A DNA stretch of 64,000 nucleotides from Burkholderiaceae bacterium 26 (GTDB lineage: Bacteria > Pseudomonadota > Gammaproteobacteria > Burkholderiales > Burkholderiaceae). The notes beneath the pieces are model-generated. The model saw only the letters and a program-made list of their open reading frames with translations. It had not been told where the DNA came from and did not search any database. Positions 1-8,229 of this stretch are shown here, one piece after another. The translations under genes and the position numbers were made by a program. Every line of letters begins with the position of its first letter. The stretch's first letter is position 1. Location: NCBI GenBank assembly GCA_000955795.1, contig JYOB01000014.1, positions 35,415 to 99,414 on the forward strand, read 5' to 3'.

Positions 1-148
1 GCCCGAGATGGCGAAAGACTCCTTGAATTTGTGTGACCGTGCGGGGAAGGAGGCAAACTCGCTGCGCTCAAACAGGCCTCCTTCCTTTATCCGCCCGCTC
101 ACACAAATTCAAGGCGCCATCTAGGGCAGGGAACAGCCAAACCGGCTG
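1..148 (-). repeat. Dispersed structured repeat, copy 1 (reverse orientation, continues left of window)
   Basis: This is the reverse complement of the element also found at 1665-1882 and 9198-9414. The outer stem CCTTGAATTTGTGTGA at 21-36 pairs perfectly with 99-114. An inner stem GGAAGGAGGC/GCCTCCTTCC encloses the conserved loop motif TGAGCGCAGCGAGTTT. The arms GATGGCG/CGCCATC also pair outside the main stem. The element lies 40 bases downstream of the outer-membrane channel gene stop and could act as its 3' end structure. The function is unknown. Confidence 0.85.
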
Positions 149-187
149 AATGCTTGCGTTGCCGATTTGGTTTGCTTTGTGGTTTGC

Positions 188-1657
188 CTATTGCCAGCCG
201 CCGCCCAATGCCTGCATGAGCGCGGCGGAGTCGAGCAGCCTGTCAGCTTGGCTCTGCACCTGCTGAAGCGTGGCCTGATCGACCTGGCGTTGGGCGTCCA
301 GCAACGTCAGGGTGCTGATGCCGCCTGCGGCGTGGCGGGCTTCGGCGGCGCGCAGGGTCTGCTGCGCCTGGTCGGTTGCCAGCGCTCTGGCCTGCAGCGT
401 TTGGGCGTCGTTGTGCACGGCGTGCAGGGCGTCGGCCACTTCCTGCAAGCCTTGCAATACGGCTTGCTTGTAGGCCGCGCCGGCTGCATCGTAGGCGGCT
501 TCGGCTTCGCGCTTTTTGGCGCGCAGGGTGCCGCCGTGGAAGATCGGTTGCGTGAGCCCGGCGCCAAGGTTCCAGATGCTTGATCCGGCGCCAAGGAGGT
601 TTCGGAAGCTGGTGGTTTCCGATCCCAGCCCTGCGGACAGGGTGATGCGCGGGAACAGGTTGGCCGTGGCTACGCCCACGTTGGCGCTGGCTTCGTGCCA
701 CATCGCTTCGGCGGCGCGAATGTCGGGGCGCCGCTGTGCGAGCGTGGACGGCAGCGACACCGGCAGTGGGTCGGGCAGATGCAGCGCGTCGAGCGACGGC
801 AGGTCCGGCAACCCAGCACCGGGTTCACGGCCCAACAACACGGATAGACGATGCCGCTGCTGCGCAGCCTGCTGCATGAGCGGCGGCAGCGTGGCATCGG
901 TCTGCGCGACGAGCGTGCGCTGCGAGAACGCATCGACCTGCGCGACGCCCCCAAGGTTGAGGCGGCGCTCGGTGATCTCCAACTGCCTGCGCTGCTCGGC
1001 GCTCAATCGCTGCGTGGCCGCAATCTGCGCATCCAGTGCGGCAATCCGCACCGTGGCCGTCACCACATTGCCGGCCAGCGACAGGCGCGCCGCCTCCATT
1101 TCATAACGCTGCGTATCGAGCTGCGCGCGCGATGCCTCAAGCGCGCGTCGCACGCCGCCAAAAATATCCAGCGCATACGACACCGACAGCGACGCCGAAT
1201 ACAGCGTGAACGGCCCCGGCTTGGGCGTGTTGAACCCGAACGCCTCGGGGTTGATCTGCTGACGCACCGCCGACACGGTGCCATCCACCGATGGCATCAC
1301 ATAGCCGAACTGCGCCTCGGCTTCGGCCTGTGCCTGACGCAAGCGCGCTTCGGCCTGCACGACAGACGGGCTCGCACGCAACGCCTCGTCCACCAGCGCA
1401 TCAAGCGCGGGCGATCGGAACAGGTGCCACCAATCGACCGGCACGTTGGCATTGACAAGATGCTGCACCTCGCCGCCAACGACGGGGGCGGATGCGGTTT
1501 CCCGCGACACAGGCTGCGCGGAATAGCCCGCGGCCGCAGGCCCGCCCGGCGTCTTGAAGTCGGGACCGACGGCACAGCCGCTCACGGTCAGCGCGGCGAT
1601 CAACACTGCCCCAGCCGCCCCCTCACCACCCACCAACGCACGCCCCAACGCCAGCAA
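188..1657 (-). CDS. RND/ABC efflux outer-membrane channel lipoprotein, NodT/OprM family
   Basis: Outer-membrane factor of a tripartite exporter, forming the trimeric barrel and periplasmic tunnel through which substrate leaves the cell. The mature protein has the family's internal duplication, with two helical OEP regions full of Ala, Gln, Arg and Leu, and the typical 'GCAVGPDF' start after a lipobox (VSGC, Cys codon at 1576-1574). A longer reading frame reaches 2014, but everything beyond about 1665 is dispersed repeat copy 2. A TTG at 1657 giving a 27-residue signal peptide and a 489-residue protein of normal family length is therefore proposed; GTG at 1633 is an alternative. No good ribosome binding site is visible. 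It is the last gene of the leftward operon with the ABC permease, ATPase and HlyD adaptor. Family is sure; the start is not. Confidence 0.88.
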   Translation of the reverse strand: MLALGRALVGGEGAAGAVLIAALTVSGCAVGPDFKTPGGPAAAGYSAQPVSRETASAPVVGGEVQHLVNANVPVDWWHLFRSPALDALVDEALRASPSVVQAEARLRQAQAEAEAQFGYVMPSVDGTVSAVRQQINPEAFGFNTPKPGPFTLYSASLSVSYALDIFGGVRRALEASRAQLDTQRYEMEAARLSLAGNVVTATVRIAALDAQIAATQRLSAEQRRQLEITERRLNLGGVAQVDAFSQRTLVAQTDATLPPLMQQAAQQRHRLSVLLGREPGAGLPDLPSLDALHLPDPLPVSLPSTLAQRRPDIRAAEAMWHEASANVGVATANLFPRITLSAGLGSETTSFRNLLGAGSSIWNLGAGLTQPIFHGGTLRAKKREAEAAYDAAGAAYKQAVLQGLQEVADALHAVHNDAQTLQARALATDQAQQTLRAAEARHAAGGISTLTLLDAQRQVDQATLQQVQSQADRLLDSAALMQALGGGWQ

Positions 1658-1664
1658 ACGCCGC

Positions 1665-1882
1665 CAGACGGTTTGGCCGTACCTTGCCCTAGATGGCGCC
1701 TTGAATTTTTGTAAGCGGGCGGAAAAAAGAACGGGAACTGTCTGAGCGAAGCGAGTTTTCCCGTTCTCCGCCCGGTTATGAAAATTCAAGGGGAAGTCGC
1801 CATCTCGGGCGCGCCTTTCTTTGCTTACCTTTCTTTGGCAAGACAAAGAAAGTAAGTCGGCCCCGGCAGGGGACGAAACAGG
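1665..1882 (+). repeat. Dispersed structured repeat, copy 2, inside the efflux operon
   Basis: The element lies between the ABC permease stop (1930) and the channel gene start. Outer stem CCTTGAATTTT at 1699-1709 pairs with 1781-1791. CGGGCGGA pairs with TCCGCCCG, and AGAACGGGAA with TTCCCGTTCT, around loop CTGTCTGAGCGAAGCGAG. Downstream is a second hairpin, CTTTCTTTG-GCAAGA-CAAAGAAAG (about 1829-1852), and a small CCCC-GGCA-GGGG stem. Relative to copy 1 the element is inverted, so the channel gene is bracketed by inverted copies. Confidence 0.88.
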
Positions 1883-1929
1883 GGATGCACCACCATCATC
1901 ACAGCAAGAGAACATCCGCATACCCCACC

Positions 1930-3096
1930 TCAATCCAACGTCTTGCGATAAAACCGCAACGCCACCCCCAGCACCACCACCGTAAACACCATCAGCGGCC
2001 AAATGCTCGGCCACAGTTCAAACCAGCCATTGCCTTTGAGCAGGATGCCGCGCGTGAGCCGGTTGAAGTACGTCATCGGCAGCAGGTTGCCGATCGCCTG
2101 CGCCCACTTGGGCATCCCCACGAACGGAAACATGAAACCCGAGAGCAGGATGTTTGGCAGAAAGTAGAAGAAGGTCAGCTGCGTCGCCTGCAGTTGGTTC
2201 TGCGCGAGCGACGAAAGCGTGATCCCCACCGTCAGGCTCGCCACGATAAACAGCAGCGCCGATACGTAGACCATCCACACGCTGCCGACAAACGGCACGT
2301 GGAAAACGAAGACCGCCATCAGCAGAATGATGGTCACCTGCACCAGCCCGATGAAGATGTACGGAACGATCTTGCCCGTCATCACCTCCAGCGGATGCAC
2401 CGGCGTGGCGAGCAGGTTTTCCATCGTGCCGCGCTCGCGCTCGCGCGTCATGGCCAGGCCCGTCATCATCACCATGGTCATCGTCAAGATGGTGCCCATC
2501 AGGCCGGGGATGATGTTGTACTGCGTGATGCCCTCCGGGTTGTAGAGCTTGTGGATGCGCACATCGAATGGCGATGCTGCACCTGCGGAGCCGCCCGCGC
2601 CACCTGCCAGCGGTGACAGCGCGCCCTTCATATCCTTGCTGACGACGCCCTGCACCAGTTGCGAGAGCGAGGCGACGGCCAGGCCGGTGGCTGCAGGATC
2701 CGTGGCATCGGCCTCGACTAACAGCGAGGGCTTCTCGCCGCGCACGAGCTTGCGCGTGAAGTCCGGCGGGATCGATACGACAAACTGAAGTTGGCCCTTG
2801 GCCAAGGCCTCGCGCCCGGCGGTTTCGTCTGTCAGCGTGGTCGCCAAATCGAAGTAGTCGGAGTTGCGCATGCTGGCCAGGAAGCTGCGCGTGAACTCGC
2901 TCTGGTCTGCGGCAATCACGCCAGTCAGCAGATGCTTCGGGTCAGCGTTGATGGCAAAGCCGAAGAGGAACAGTTGCATGATCGGAATGCCGATCATCAT
3001 GGCGAACGTCACTCGGTCGCGGCGCAGCTGCAGAAACTCCTTGAGCACCACGCTCCACCAGCGCACCAGCGAAAATTGATTGCCGTCTGGCTTCAT
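1930..3096 (-). CDS. ABC-2 type transporter permease
   Basis: Inner-membrane subunit of a YbhFSR-like ABC exporter, 388 residues. One membrane segment lies near residues 28-50, followed by a large periplasmic loop to about 190. Five more hydrophobic segments follow (about 192-220, 240-268, 272-298, 306-326 and 358-380), which is the ABC-2/DUF3533-like arrangement. The start overlaps the ATPase stop by four bases (3093-3096), so the two are translationally coupled. Because the operon encodes a single permease, it probably works as a homodimer with the ATPase dimer. The substrate is unknown; E. coli relatives export cationic drugs and cephalosporins. Confidence 0.93.
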   Translation of the reverse strand: MKPDGNQFSLVRWWSVVLKEFLQLRRDRVTFAMMIGIPIMQLFLFGFAINADPKHLLTGVIAADQSEFTRSFLASMRNSDYFDLATTLTDETAGREALAKGQLQFVVSIPPDFTRKLVRGEKPSLLVEADATDPAATGLAVASLSQLVQGVVSKDMKGALSPLAGGAGGSAGAASPFDVRIHKLYNPEGITQYNIIPGLMGTILTMTMVMMTGLAMTRERERGTMENLLATPVHPLEVMTGKIVPYIFIGLVQVTIILLMAVFVFHVPFVGSVWMVYVSALLFIVASLTVGITLSSLAQNQLQATQLTFFYFLPNILLSGFMFPFVGMPKWAQAIGNLLPMTYFNRLTRGILLKGNGWFELWPSIWPLMVFTVVVLGVALRFYRKTLD

Positions 3097-4064
3097 GGCT
3101 GCGCCCCGTAATTGTCGGAGGAGCGCTTCATCATGTGGATGAACACGTCTTCGAGCCCGGTGTCGATCGGCTCGGCGCGCATGCCAGATTCCCCCGCGAG
3201 CTTGCGCAACGTGCCCTCCAGCGCTTGTGCATCCGCGCCGGTCACGTGCAGCACCGAGCCAAACGCGACGGTCTGATCCACGCCGGGCTGCCCTTCCAGC
3301 TTGCGGCCCAGCTCAACCAGATTGCCGCCTGAGATCGACCACGTCGACAGGTGCTGCCCGGCGATCACCTCATCGGCAGTGCCTTGCGCGAGCAGCTCGC
3401 CATACGCGATGTAAGCGAGCTTGTGGCAGCGCTCGGCCTCATCCATGTAGTGCGTGCTGACGAGCACCGAGATGCCCTCCGCCGCCAGACGATGCAACTC
3501 TTCCCAGAAATCGCGGCGCGCTTTCGGGTCGACGCCGGCGGTGGGTTCATCGAGCAGCAGCAGTTCGGGCTTGTGGAGCATGCAGGCGGCCAGCGCCAGG
3601 CGTTGCTTCCAGCCGCCCGACAGCGAGCCCGCCAGTTGCTTGGCGCGCGATGCCAGCCCGAGTTGCTCCAGCGCGTTGTCAACCGCCTCGCGTCGATTGG
3701 GCATCTCGTACAGACGTGCGACGAAGTCCAGGTTCTCGCGAATGGAAAGATCATCCCAGTACGAAAACCGCTGCGTCATGTAGCCAACGCGTCGCTTGAT
3801 CTGCGCCGACTGCTTGAGGATGTCGTAACCCAGGCACGAGCCACTGCCGCTATCGGGCGTCAGCAGCCCGCACATCATGCGGATCGACGTGGTCTTGCCG
3901 CTGCCGTTGGGGCCCAGGAAGCCGAAGATCTCGCCACGCGCAACCTGCATGGAGAGATCTTTCACAACGTGCTTGTCGCCAAAGTGCTTGTTCAGGCCAT
4001 GCACGTCGATGGCGTAGCCGCCGTTGCGTGTGTGCGGCTGGCTGTCGTGGCTGGCAGCGCTCAT
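3093..4064 (-). CDS. ABC exporter ATP-binding protein
   Basis: Cytoplasmic ATPase, 323 residues. Walker A GPNGSGKTT is at about 51-59, signature LSGGW at 148-152 and Walker B LLLLDEP at 168-174, followed by an H-loop in 'VSTHYMDEAE'. A C-terminal region of about 90 residues follows the nucleotide-binding domain, as in CcmA/NodI-type drug ATPases. Unlike the double-length E. coli YbhF it has one nucleotide-binding domain, so it must dimerise. It overlaps the adaptor gene (4061-4064) and the permease gene (3093-3096) by four bases each, a tightly coupled operon. Confidence 0.95.
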   Translation of the reverse strand: MSAASHDSQPHTRNGGYAIDVHGLNKHFGDKHVVKDLSMQVARGEIFGFLGPNGSGKTTSIRMMCGLLTPDSGSGSCLGYDILKQSAQIKRRVGYMTQRFSYWDDLSIRENLDFVARLYEMPNRREAVDNALEQLGLASRAKQLAGSLSGGWKQRLALAACMLHKPELLLLDEPTAGVDPKARRDFWEELHRLAAEGISVLVSTHYMDEAERCHKLAYIAYGELLAQGTADEVIAGQHLSTWSISGGNLVELGRKLEGQPGVDQTVAFGSVLHVTGADAQALEGTLRKLAGESGMRAEPIDTGLEDVFIHMMKRSSDNYGAQP

Positions 4065-5035
4065 GGCAGCATCACCTCCACGGGCTGGCCTGGGCGCAGC
4101 TTCGGGCCGTCCGCCGCGGCAGGCCGGGCTTCCACCATGAAGACCAACTTGTCGCGCGTCGTGTTGCTGTAGATGACGGGCGGCGTGTATTCGGCTTCGG
4201 TTGCGATGTACGTGACCGTGGCGTTGATGTCGGCCGCGCAGCCATCGCAGTGCAGGCGCGCAGTTTGCCCGGGCTTGAGTGCGCCCACCACGCCTTGCGG
4301 CACGAAGAAGCGCACCTTCACGTTGCCCGGCGGCAGCATGCGCACCACGGGGCTACCGGCGCCGACCCACTCGCCTTCGCGATACAGCGTGTCGAACACG
4401 AGGCCGCCCTGCGTAGCCTTCTGCGCTTTCTGATCGAGCCGCCATTGCGCTTGCGCCACTGCGGCGCGCGCCGCTTCCACCTGCGCGGATTGCGCGCGAA
4501 TCTGATCATTGCGCGCCGGCAGCTGGGCAATGCGCAGCTGGTTGGTCAATTCACGCACGCGCTGCGCGTTCGACTGCGCGGTCGAGCGGCTTGCATCGAG
4601 CTGCGATTGCGCAATGCCACCAGCGCGGAACTGCGCCTCGTCTCGCACCAGCTGCGTCGATGAAAGCTTGTCCGCCGCCACGGCTTGCGCCAGTTGCGCG
4701 CGCACCGCATCCACCTCCGGTACACGTTTGCCGACATTCAGATCGGCGAGTTGGGCTTCGGCGCCTTGCAGTTGCGCGGCTGCCTGCTGGCGGGCCGCGG
4801 TCTCATCCACCGATTCCAGCGCAAAGAGCGGCGCCCCAGCCTTGACACTCTGCCCACGCTGCACGCCAAGATGTTCGAGCCGCCCACCCACGGGCGATGC
4901 CACGTAGACGAACTCGCCCTCCACATAGCCCTGGTAGGTGTGGTTGTCTTGTTTGGCGCAACCCGCCAGGGCCATCGCTGCGGCCGATGCCACCGCAAAC
5001 CACCCTGCCCTGCCGATGCACAACGCTTTCCGCAT
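4061..5035 (-). CDS. HlyD/YbhG-type periplasmic adaptor lipoprotein
   Basis: Membrane-fusion subunit that joins the ABC pump to the outer-membrane channel. A signal peptide ends in a lipobox (LAGC, Cys26). A biotinyl/lipoyl-like half-motif follows ('GYVEGEFVYVASPVGG'), then a long Ala/Gln/Arg-rich coiled-coil hairpin at about 85-205, and a C-terminal beta-barrel region with 'FVPQGVVGALKPGQ'. At 324 residues it matches YbhG-type adaptors. It is read 57 bases after the TetR gene on the same strand. Confidence 0.92.
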   Translation of the reverse strand: MRKALCIGRAGWFAVASAAAMALAGCAKQDNHTYQGYVEGEFVYVASPVGGRLEHLGVQRGQSVKAGAPLFALESVDETAARQQAAAQLQGAEAQLADLNVGKRVPEVDAVRAQLAQAVAADKLSSTQLVRDEAQFRAGGIAQSQLDASRSTAQSNAQRVRELTNQLRIAQLPARNDQIRAQSAQVEAARAAVAQAQWRLDQKAQKATQGGLVFDTLYREGEWVGAGSPVVRMLPPGNVKVRFFVPQGVVGALKPGQTARLHCDGCAADINATVTYIATEAEYTPPVIYSNTTRDKLVFMVEARPAAADGPKLRPGQPVEVMLP

Positions 5036-5091
5036 ACCGCCCTCCGCGGGATTCGATTGATGCGATTGATTCGATTGCCTGCCGTGTTCGC

Positions 5092-5838
5092 CTACTTGCT
5101 CCCCTTGCTCTTTGGCTTGGGCTTCGGCTTCGCTTTCTTGCCTGCGCCGTCTTCAGGCGCCGCGACGGGGCCGATGCCGTGCAGCAGCAGCGCGGCAACG
5201 TGCCGGCCGATGTCCTCGTCGCTCACCCGATCCGCCAGGGGCAGGCGGCCCCAAAGCGCGCGCGTCGCCAGCGGCAGCATCGCCAAGCCGATCACCGACA
5301 CCATCACCAGCGGCGGCTGCAGTGCTGCGTTCACCGCGCCCGCCGCTTGTGCGCGGGCAATGCGATCAACCAGCAACGTGGCGCGCTCCAGCGCGATGCG
5401 CGCGAACACGCGCTCGCGCAACTGGCCGCCCTCGCTCGCGATCTCGCGAATCCACAGCGTTGGAAACCACGGCGTGGCCGTGGCCACCGCCACCATGCGC
5501 TGCGCCACGCCGGCTACGGTTTGCGCAAGGTCCGGCAAATGTGCGTCGTCGGCGATGATCGCCAGCGCCGGGCCCGTCACCTGGTCGATCAGCGGGCGGA
5601 TGCGCCCCTCGACCACGGCATCGAGCAATTGATCGCGCGTCTTGAAGTGGTAATGCACCATCGGCGCCGTCACCCCGGCTTCACGAGCGATGGCGGCAAG
5701 CGTGGTCGGGCCGACGCCGTCTCGCGCAAACAACGTGACGGCAATGTCGAGCAGGCGATCACGAAGGTCGTCCTGCGTTGCGCCATCCGAGCGACGAGGG
5801 CGGCCTGGGCCGCGAGAGGAAGGTTTGCCGGTTGCCAT
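5092..5838 (-). CDS. TetR-family transcriptional regulator of the efflux operon (CecR-like)
   Basis: N-terminal TetR helix-turn-helix at about 25-70 ('LAAIAREAGVTAPMVHYHF'), an Ala-rich ligand-binding domain and a Lys/Pro-rich tail, 248 residues from this start. The frame stays open to an ATG at 5874, but ATG 5838 is preferred because an operator-like inverted repeat (5848-5869) would otherwise lie within the gene. As first gene of the leftward export operon it probably represses itself and the pump until an inducer binds, like E. coli CecR (YbiH) with YbhGFSR. The inducer is unknown. Confidence 0.9.
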   Translation of the reverse strand: MATGKPSSRGPGRPRRSDGATQDDLRDRLLDIAVTLFARDGVGPTTLAAIAREAGVTAPMVHYHFKTRDQLLDAVVEGRIRPLIDQVTGPALAIIADDAHLPDLAQTVAGVAQRMVAVATATPWFPTLWIREIASEGGQLRERVFARIALERATLLVDRIARAQAAGAVNAALQPPLVMVSVIGLAMLPLATRALWGRLPLADRVSDEDIGRHVAALLLHGIGPVAAPEDGAGKKAKPKPKPKSKGSK

Positions 5839-5847
5839 GCCGCGAAT

Positions 5848-5869
5848 ATTAATTGTCGACTTAATTAAT
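5848..5869. promoter_or_regulatory. Candidate TetR operator
   Basis: Perfect 7-bp arms ATTAATT and AATTAAT are separated by GTCGACTT in an otherwise GC-rich surround. The site lies 10 bases upstream of the preferred TetR start, where an autorepressor would be expected to bind. Confidence 0.45.
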
Positions 5870-5925
5870 TTCAAGGCAGCAGTTTGGGCTTTGCAGATCG
5901 GCCCCCGAAGATTGCAACCGCGCGG

Positions 5926-6849
5926 CTAAGCGCGCGCTGCCGCTTCAAGCTGCGCCAGCCGCACAAGCAAGCGGTCTTGCGCTTCGCTCGGAAAGCTTGA
6001 TGTGCGGCGCACGGCAAACACGGTATTCAGGCAGCGCCGCGCCACGATCGGGCGCACGATCTGCAGGCGCCCGCGCTCCACGGCATCCTGAATGGCATGC
6101 AGCGGCAGCACCGACCAGCCCATGCCCGCCTCCACCAACGTGCTGACCTCTTCCAGGTCGGACACGTGATGTGCGCTGACGGTCGTCTCCGGCATGCGCC
6201 GAAACAGCGCCTTGAACCACAGCCCGTAGACCGCATCGGATTCGTCATAGGTGACGAAGGGCAGCGCCGCGCAATCAGCCAGCGTGCGTGGCGCACTGTG
6301 CTCACGCAATGCGCGGGCGCTGCAGGCGAGCACGAATTCTTCGGTGTAGACAGCGTGGTGTTCAAACAGGCGTGACGTGCGCGGCGTGTAGACAAAGCCG
6401 AGATCGGCACGGCCGGACTCGACATGGCTGAAGACTTCTTCGTCGCTGCCGAAGGCCAGTTCGAGGCGCACGTCGTCGAGAAGCGGCGCGTCGGATTCGG
6501 GCGATGGTTTCAGCAGCGCCGGCATCAGCACATAGCGCCCGAAGCTGGAGCCGCTCGCCAGCTTGAGCGACACGCGCTCCATCTCGCCGCTGTGCAATGC
6601 GGCGCGCAGCTCATCCAGCCCGGCAAACGCATCGCGGCACCACGCCCGCACCGACGTGCCGGCACGGGTGAGCACGAGCTTGCGCCCCGAGCGCTCGAAC
6701 AAAGGCACGCCGAGCCACTGCTCCAACTGCCGCATCTGGTACGACAGCGCCGGCTGCGACACAGCCAGGCGGTCTGCCGCGCGCACGAAGCTGCCTTCGT
6801 TGGCGACGGTCAGGAAGCTATGCAGATAGCGCAACGGCGAGTGCGACAT
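5926..6849 (-). CDS. LysR-family transcriptional regulator, divergent from rocD-rocF
   Basis: Winged helix-turn-helix at residues about 5-65 ('SFVRAADRLAVSQPALSYQM') followed by a LysR substrate-binding domain; 307 residues, normal for the family. It is transcribed away from rocD with 129 bases between the starts, the standard arrangement for a LysR activator of the neighbouring operon. The inducer may be arginine or ornithine, by analogy with the adjacent genes. That is inference only. Confidence 0.92.
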   Translation of the reverse strand: MSHSPLRYLHSFLTVANEGSFVRAADRLAVSQPALSYQMRQLEQWLGVPLFERSGRKLVLTRAGTSVRAWCRDAFAGLDELRAALHSGEMERVSLKLASGSSFGRYVLMPALLKPSPESDAPLLDDVRLELAFGSDEEVFSHVESGRADLGFVYTPRTSRLFEHHAVYTEEFVLACSARALREHSAPRTLADCAALPFVTYDESDAVYGLWFKALFRRMPETTVSAHHVSDLEEVSTLVEAGMGWSVLPLHAIQDAVERGRLQIVRPIVARRCLNTVFAVRRTSSFPSEAQDRLLVRLAQLEAAARA

Positions 6850-6873
6850 GGCAGAACAAAGTTGCCTTTATTT

Positions 6874-6915
6874 ATCAAATTTTTGGATCGAAAAATGAAA
6901 AACATTCGATTTGAT
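6874..6915. promoter_or_regulatory. Nested inverted repeats between lysR and rocD (candidate regulator site)
   Basis: The AT-rich intergenic region holds ATCAAAT (6874-6880) with its complement ATTTGAT (6909-6915). Inside these are ATCGAA (6887-6892) and TTCGAT (6905-6910). LysR proteins bind interrupted dyads in this position. Confidence 0.4.
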
Positions 6916-6978
6916 TTCAAGTCTGTCAGATCGCACAATCCGCCGCAAGTGAACGACCGATCCAGGCAGGAGGCCATC

Positions 6979-8205
6979 ATGACGACCGCAATGCAACATC
7001 CGAGCTATGCATTGGAAGACCGTTACGGCGCACGCAACTACGCGCCCTTACCGGTCATGCTGGAACGCGGCGAAGGCGTGTGGCTGTTCGATACCGACGG
7101 CCGGCGCTACCTCGACATGATGTCGGCGTATTCGGCGGTCAGCTTCGGGCATTCGCATCCGAAACTCGTTGCAGCGCTGACGGAGCAGGCCGGCCGGCTG
7201 ACGCTCACGTCGCGCGCCTTCCACAATACGGAGCTCGGCCCCTTCCTGGCCGACGTCTGCCGCATCACGCGCATGGACCGCGCGCTGCCGATGAACACGG
7301 GCGCCGAAGCCGTCGAAACCGCCATCAAGGCTGCGCGCAAGTGGGCGCGCGACGTGAAGGGCCTGGCGCCCGAGGCGGCCGAAATCATCGTCTTCGAAAA
7401 CAACTTCCACGGCCGCACGACGACCATCGTCGGGTTCTCCTCGCACGATCAATATCGCTACGGATTCGGCCCGTTCGCGGCCGGCTTCCGGCGCATTCCG
7501 TTTGGTGACGCCGATGCGCTGCGTGCGGCCATTGGGCCCAACACGGGCGCCATCCTGATGGAGCCGGTGCAGGGCGAGGGCGGCATCGTCGAGCCTCCTG
7601 CCGGCTACCTCAAACTCGCGCGCGAACTCGCCACCCAGCACAACGTGTTGCTCGTCTGCGACGAGGTCCAAACAGGCCTGGGCAGAACCGGCGATGTGCT
7701 GGCGAGCTGGCATGAAGGCGTTGACGCCGATCTGGTGGTGCTGGGCAAGGCGCTCGGGGGCGGCATGATGCCGGTGTCGGCCATCGCGGGGCGCGAGGCG
7801 GTCATGGGCGTGTTTCAGCCGGGCGACCACGGCTCCACGTTTGGCGGCAACCCGCTCGCAGCGCACATCGGACGCGCGGCACTCGCCTTGCTGATCGAAG
7901 AACAACTGCCACAGCGTGCCGCACGCGTGGGCGCAGCGTTCATCAACGAACTGAAAACGCTCGTCGGCCACGGCGTGCGGCAGGTGCGCGGGCGCGGCTT
8001 GATGATCGGCCTGCAACTCGATGCCGACATCGATGCGCACGACTTCGCCTTCGCGGTGGCCGAGCGCGGCGTGCTGACCAAGGACACCTACGGCAACGTG
8101 GTCCGTCTGACACCGCCGCTGGTGATTGGCGAGGCCGAGCTGGCGCTGGCGTTGGAAGCCATCCGCCAGACGCTGGCTGGCTGGCCGCGCCGCAAGGCGG
8201 CTTGA
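6979..8205 (+). CDS. rocD: Ornithine aminotransferase
   Basis: PLP-dependent class III aminotransferase that converts ornithine and 2-oxoglutarate to glutamate-5-semialdehyde and glutamate. From ATG 6979, preceded by AGGCAGGAGG, it is 408 residues, the usual length. Visible features are 'TGAEAVETAIKAARKW', 'NNFHGRTTTIVGFS', 'CDEVQTGLGRTG' and the Schiff-base lysine in 'LGKALGGGMMP' at about residue 257. The frame is open far upstream over the antisense of lysR, which is not coding. It is followed after 24 bases by arginase, so arginine is converted to glutamate semialdehyde by the pair. Confidence 0.96.
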   Translation: MTTAMQHPSYALEDRYGARNYAPLPVMLERGEGVWLFDTDGRRYLDMMSAYSAVSFGHSHPKLVAALTEQAGRLTLTSRAFHNTELGPFLADVCRITRMDRALPMNTGAEAVETAIKAARKWARDVKGLAPEAAEIIVFENNFHGRTTTIVGFSSHDQYRYGFGPFAAGFRRIPFGDADALRAAIGPNTGAILMEPVQGEGGIVEPPAGYLKLARELATQHNVLLVCDEVQTGLGRTGDVLASWHEGVDADLVVLGKALGGGMMPVSAIAGREAVMGVFQPGDHGSTFGGNPLAAHIGRAALALLIEEQLPQRAARVGAAFINELKTLVGHGVRQVRGRGLMIGLQLDADIDAHDFAFAVAERGVLTKDTYGNVVRLTPPLVIGEAELALALEAIRQTLAGWPRRKAA

Positions 8206-8229
8206 GGAAAAACTCGCAAGGGGAGTGAC

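Noticed and set aside
1658-2014. N-terminal extension of the outer-membrane channel gene
   Set aside because: Translated sequence is the dispersed repeat itself; the lipoprotein signal begins after it.
6424-6978. N-terminal extension of rocD
   Set aside because: Lies antisense to lysR; the ATG at 6979 has a strong ribosome binding site and gives the normal length.
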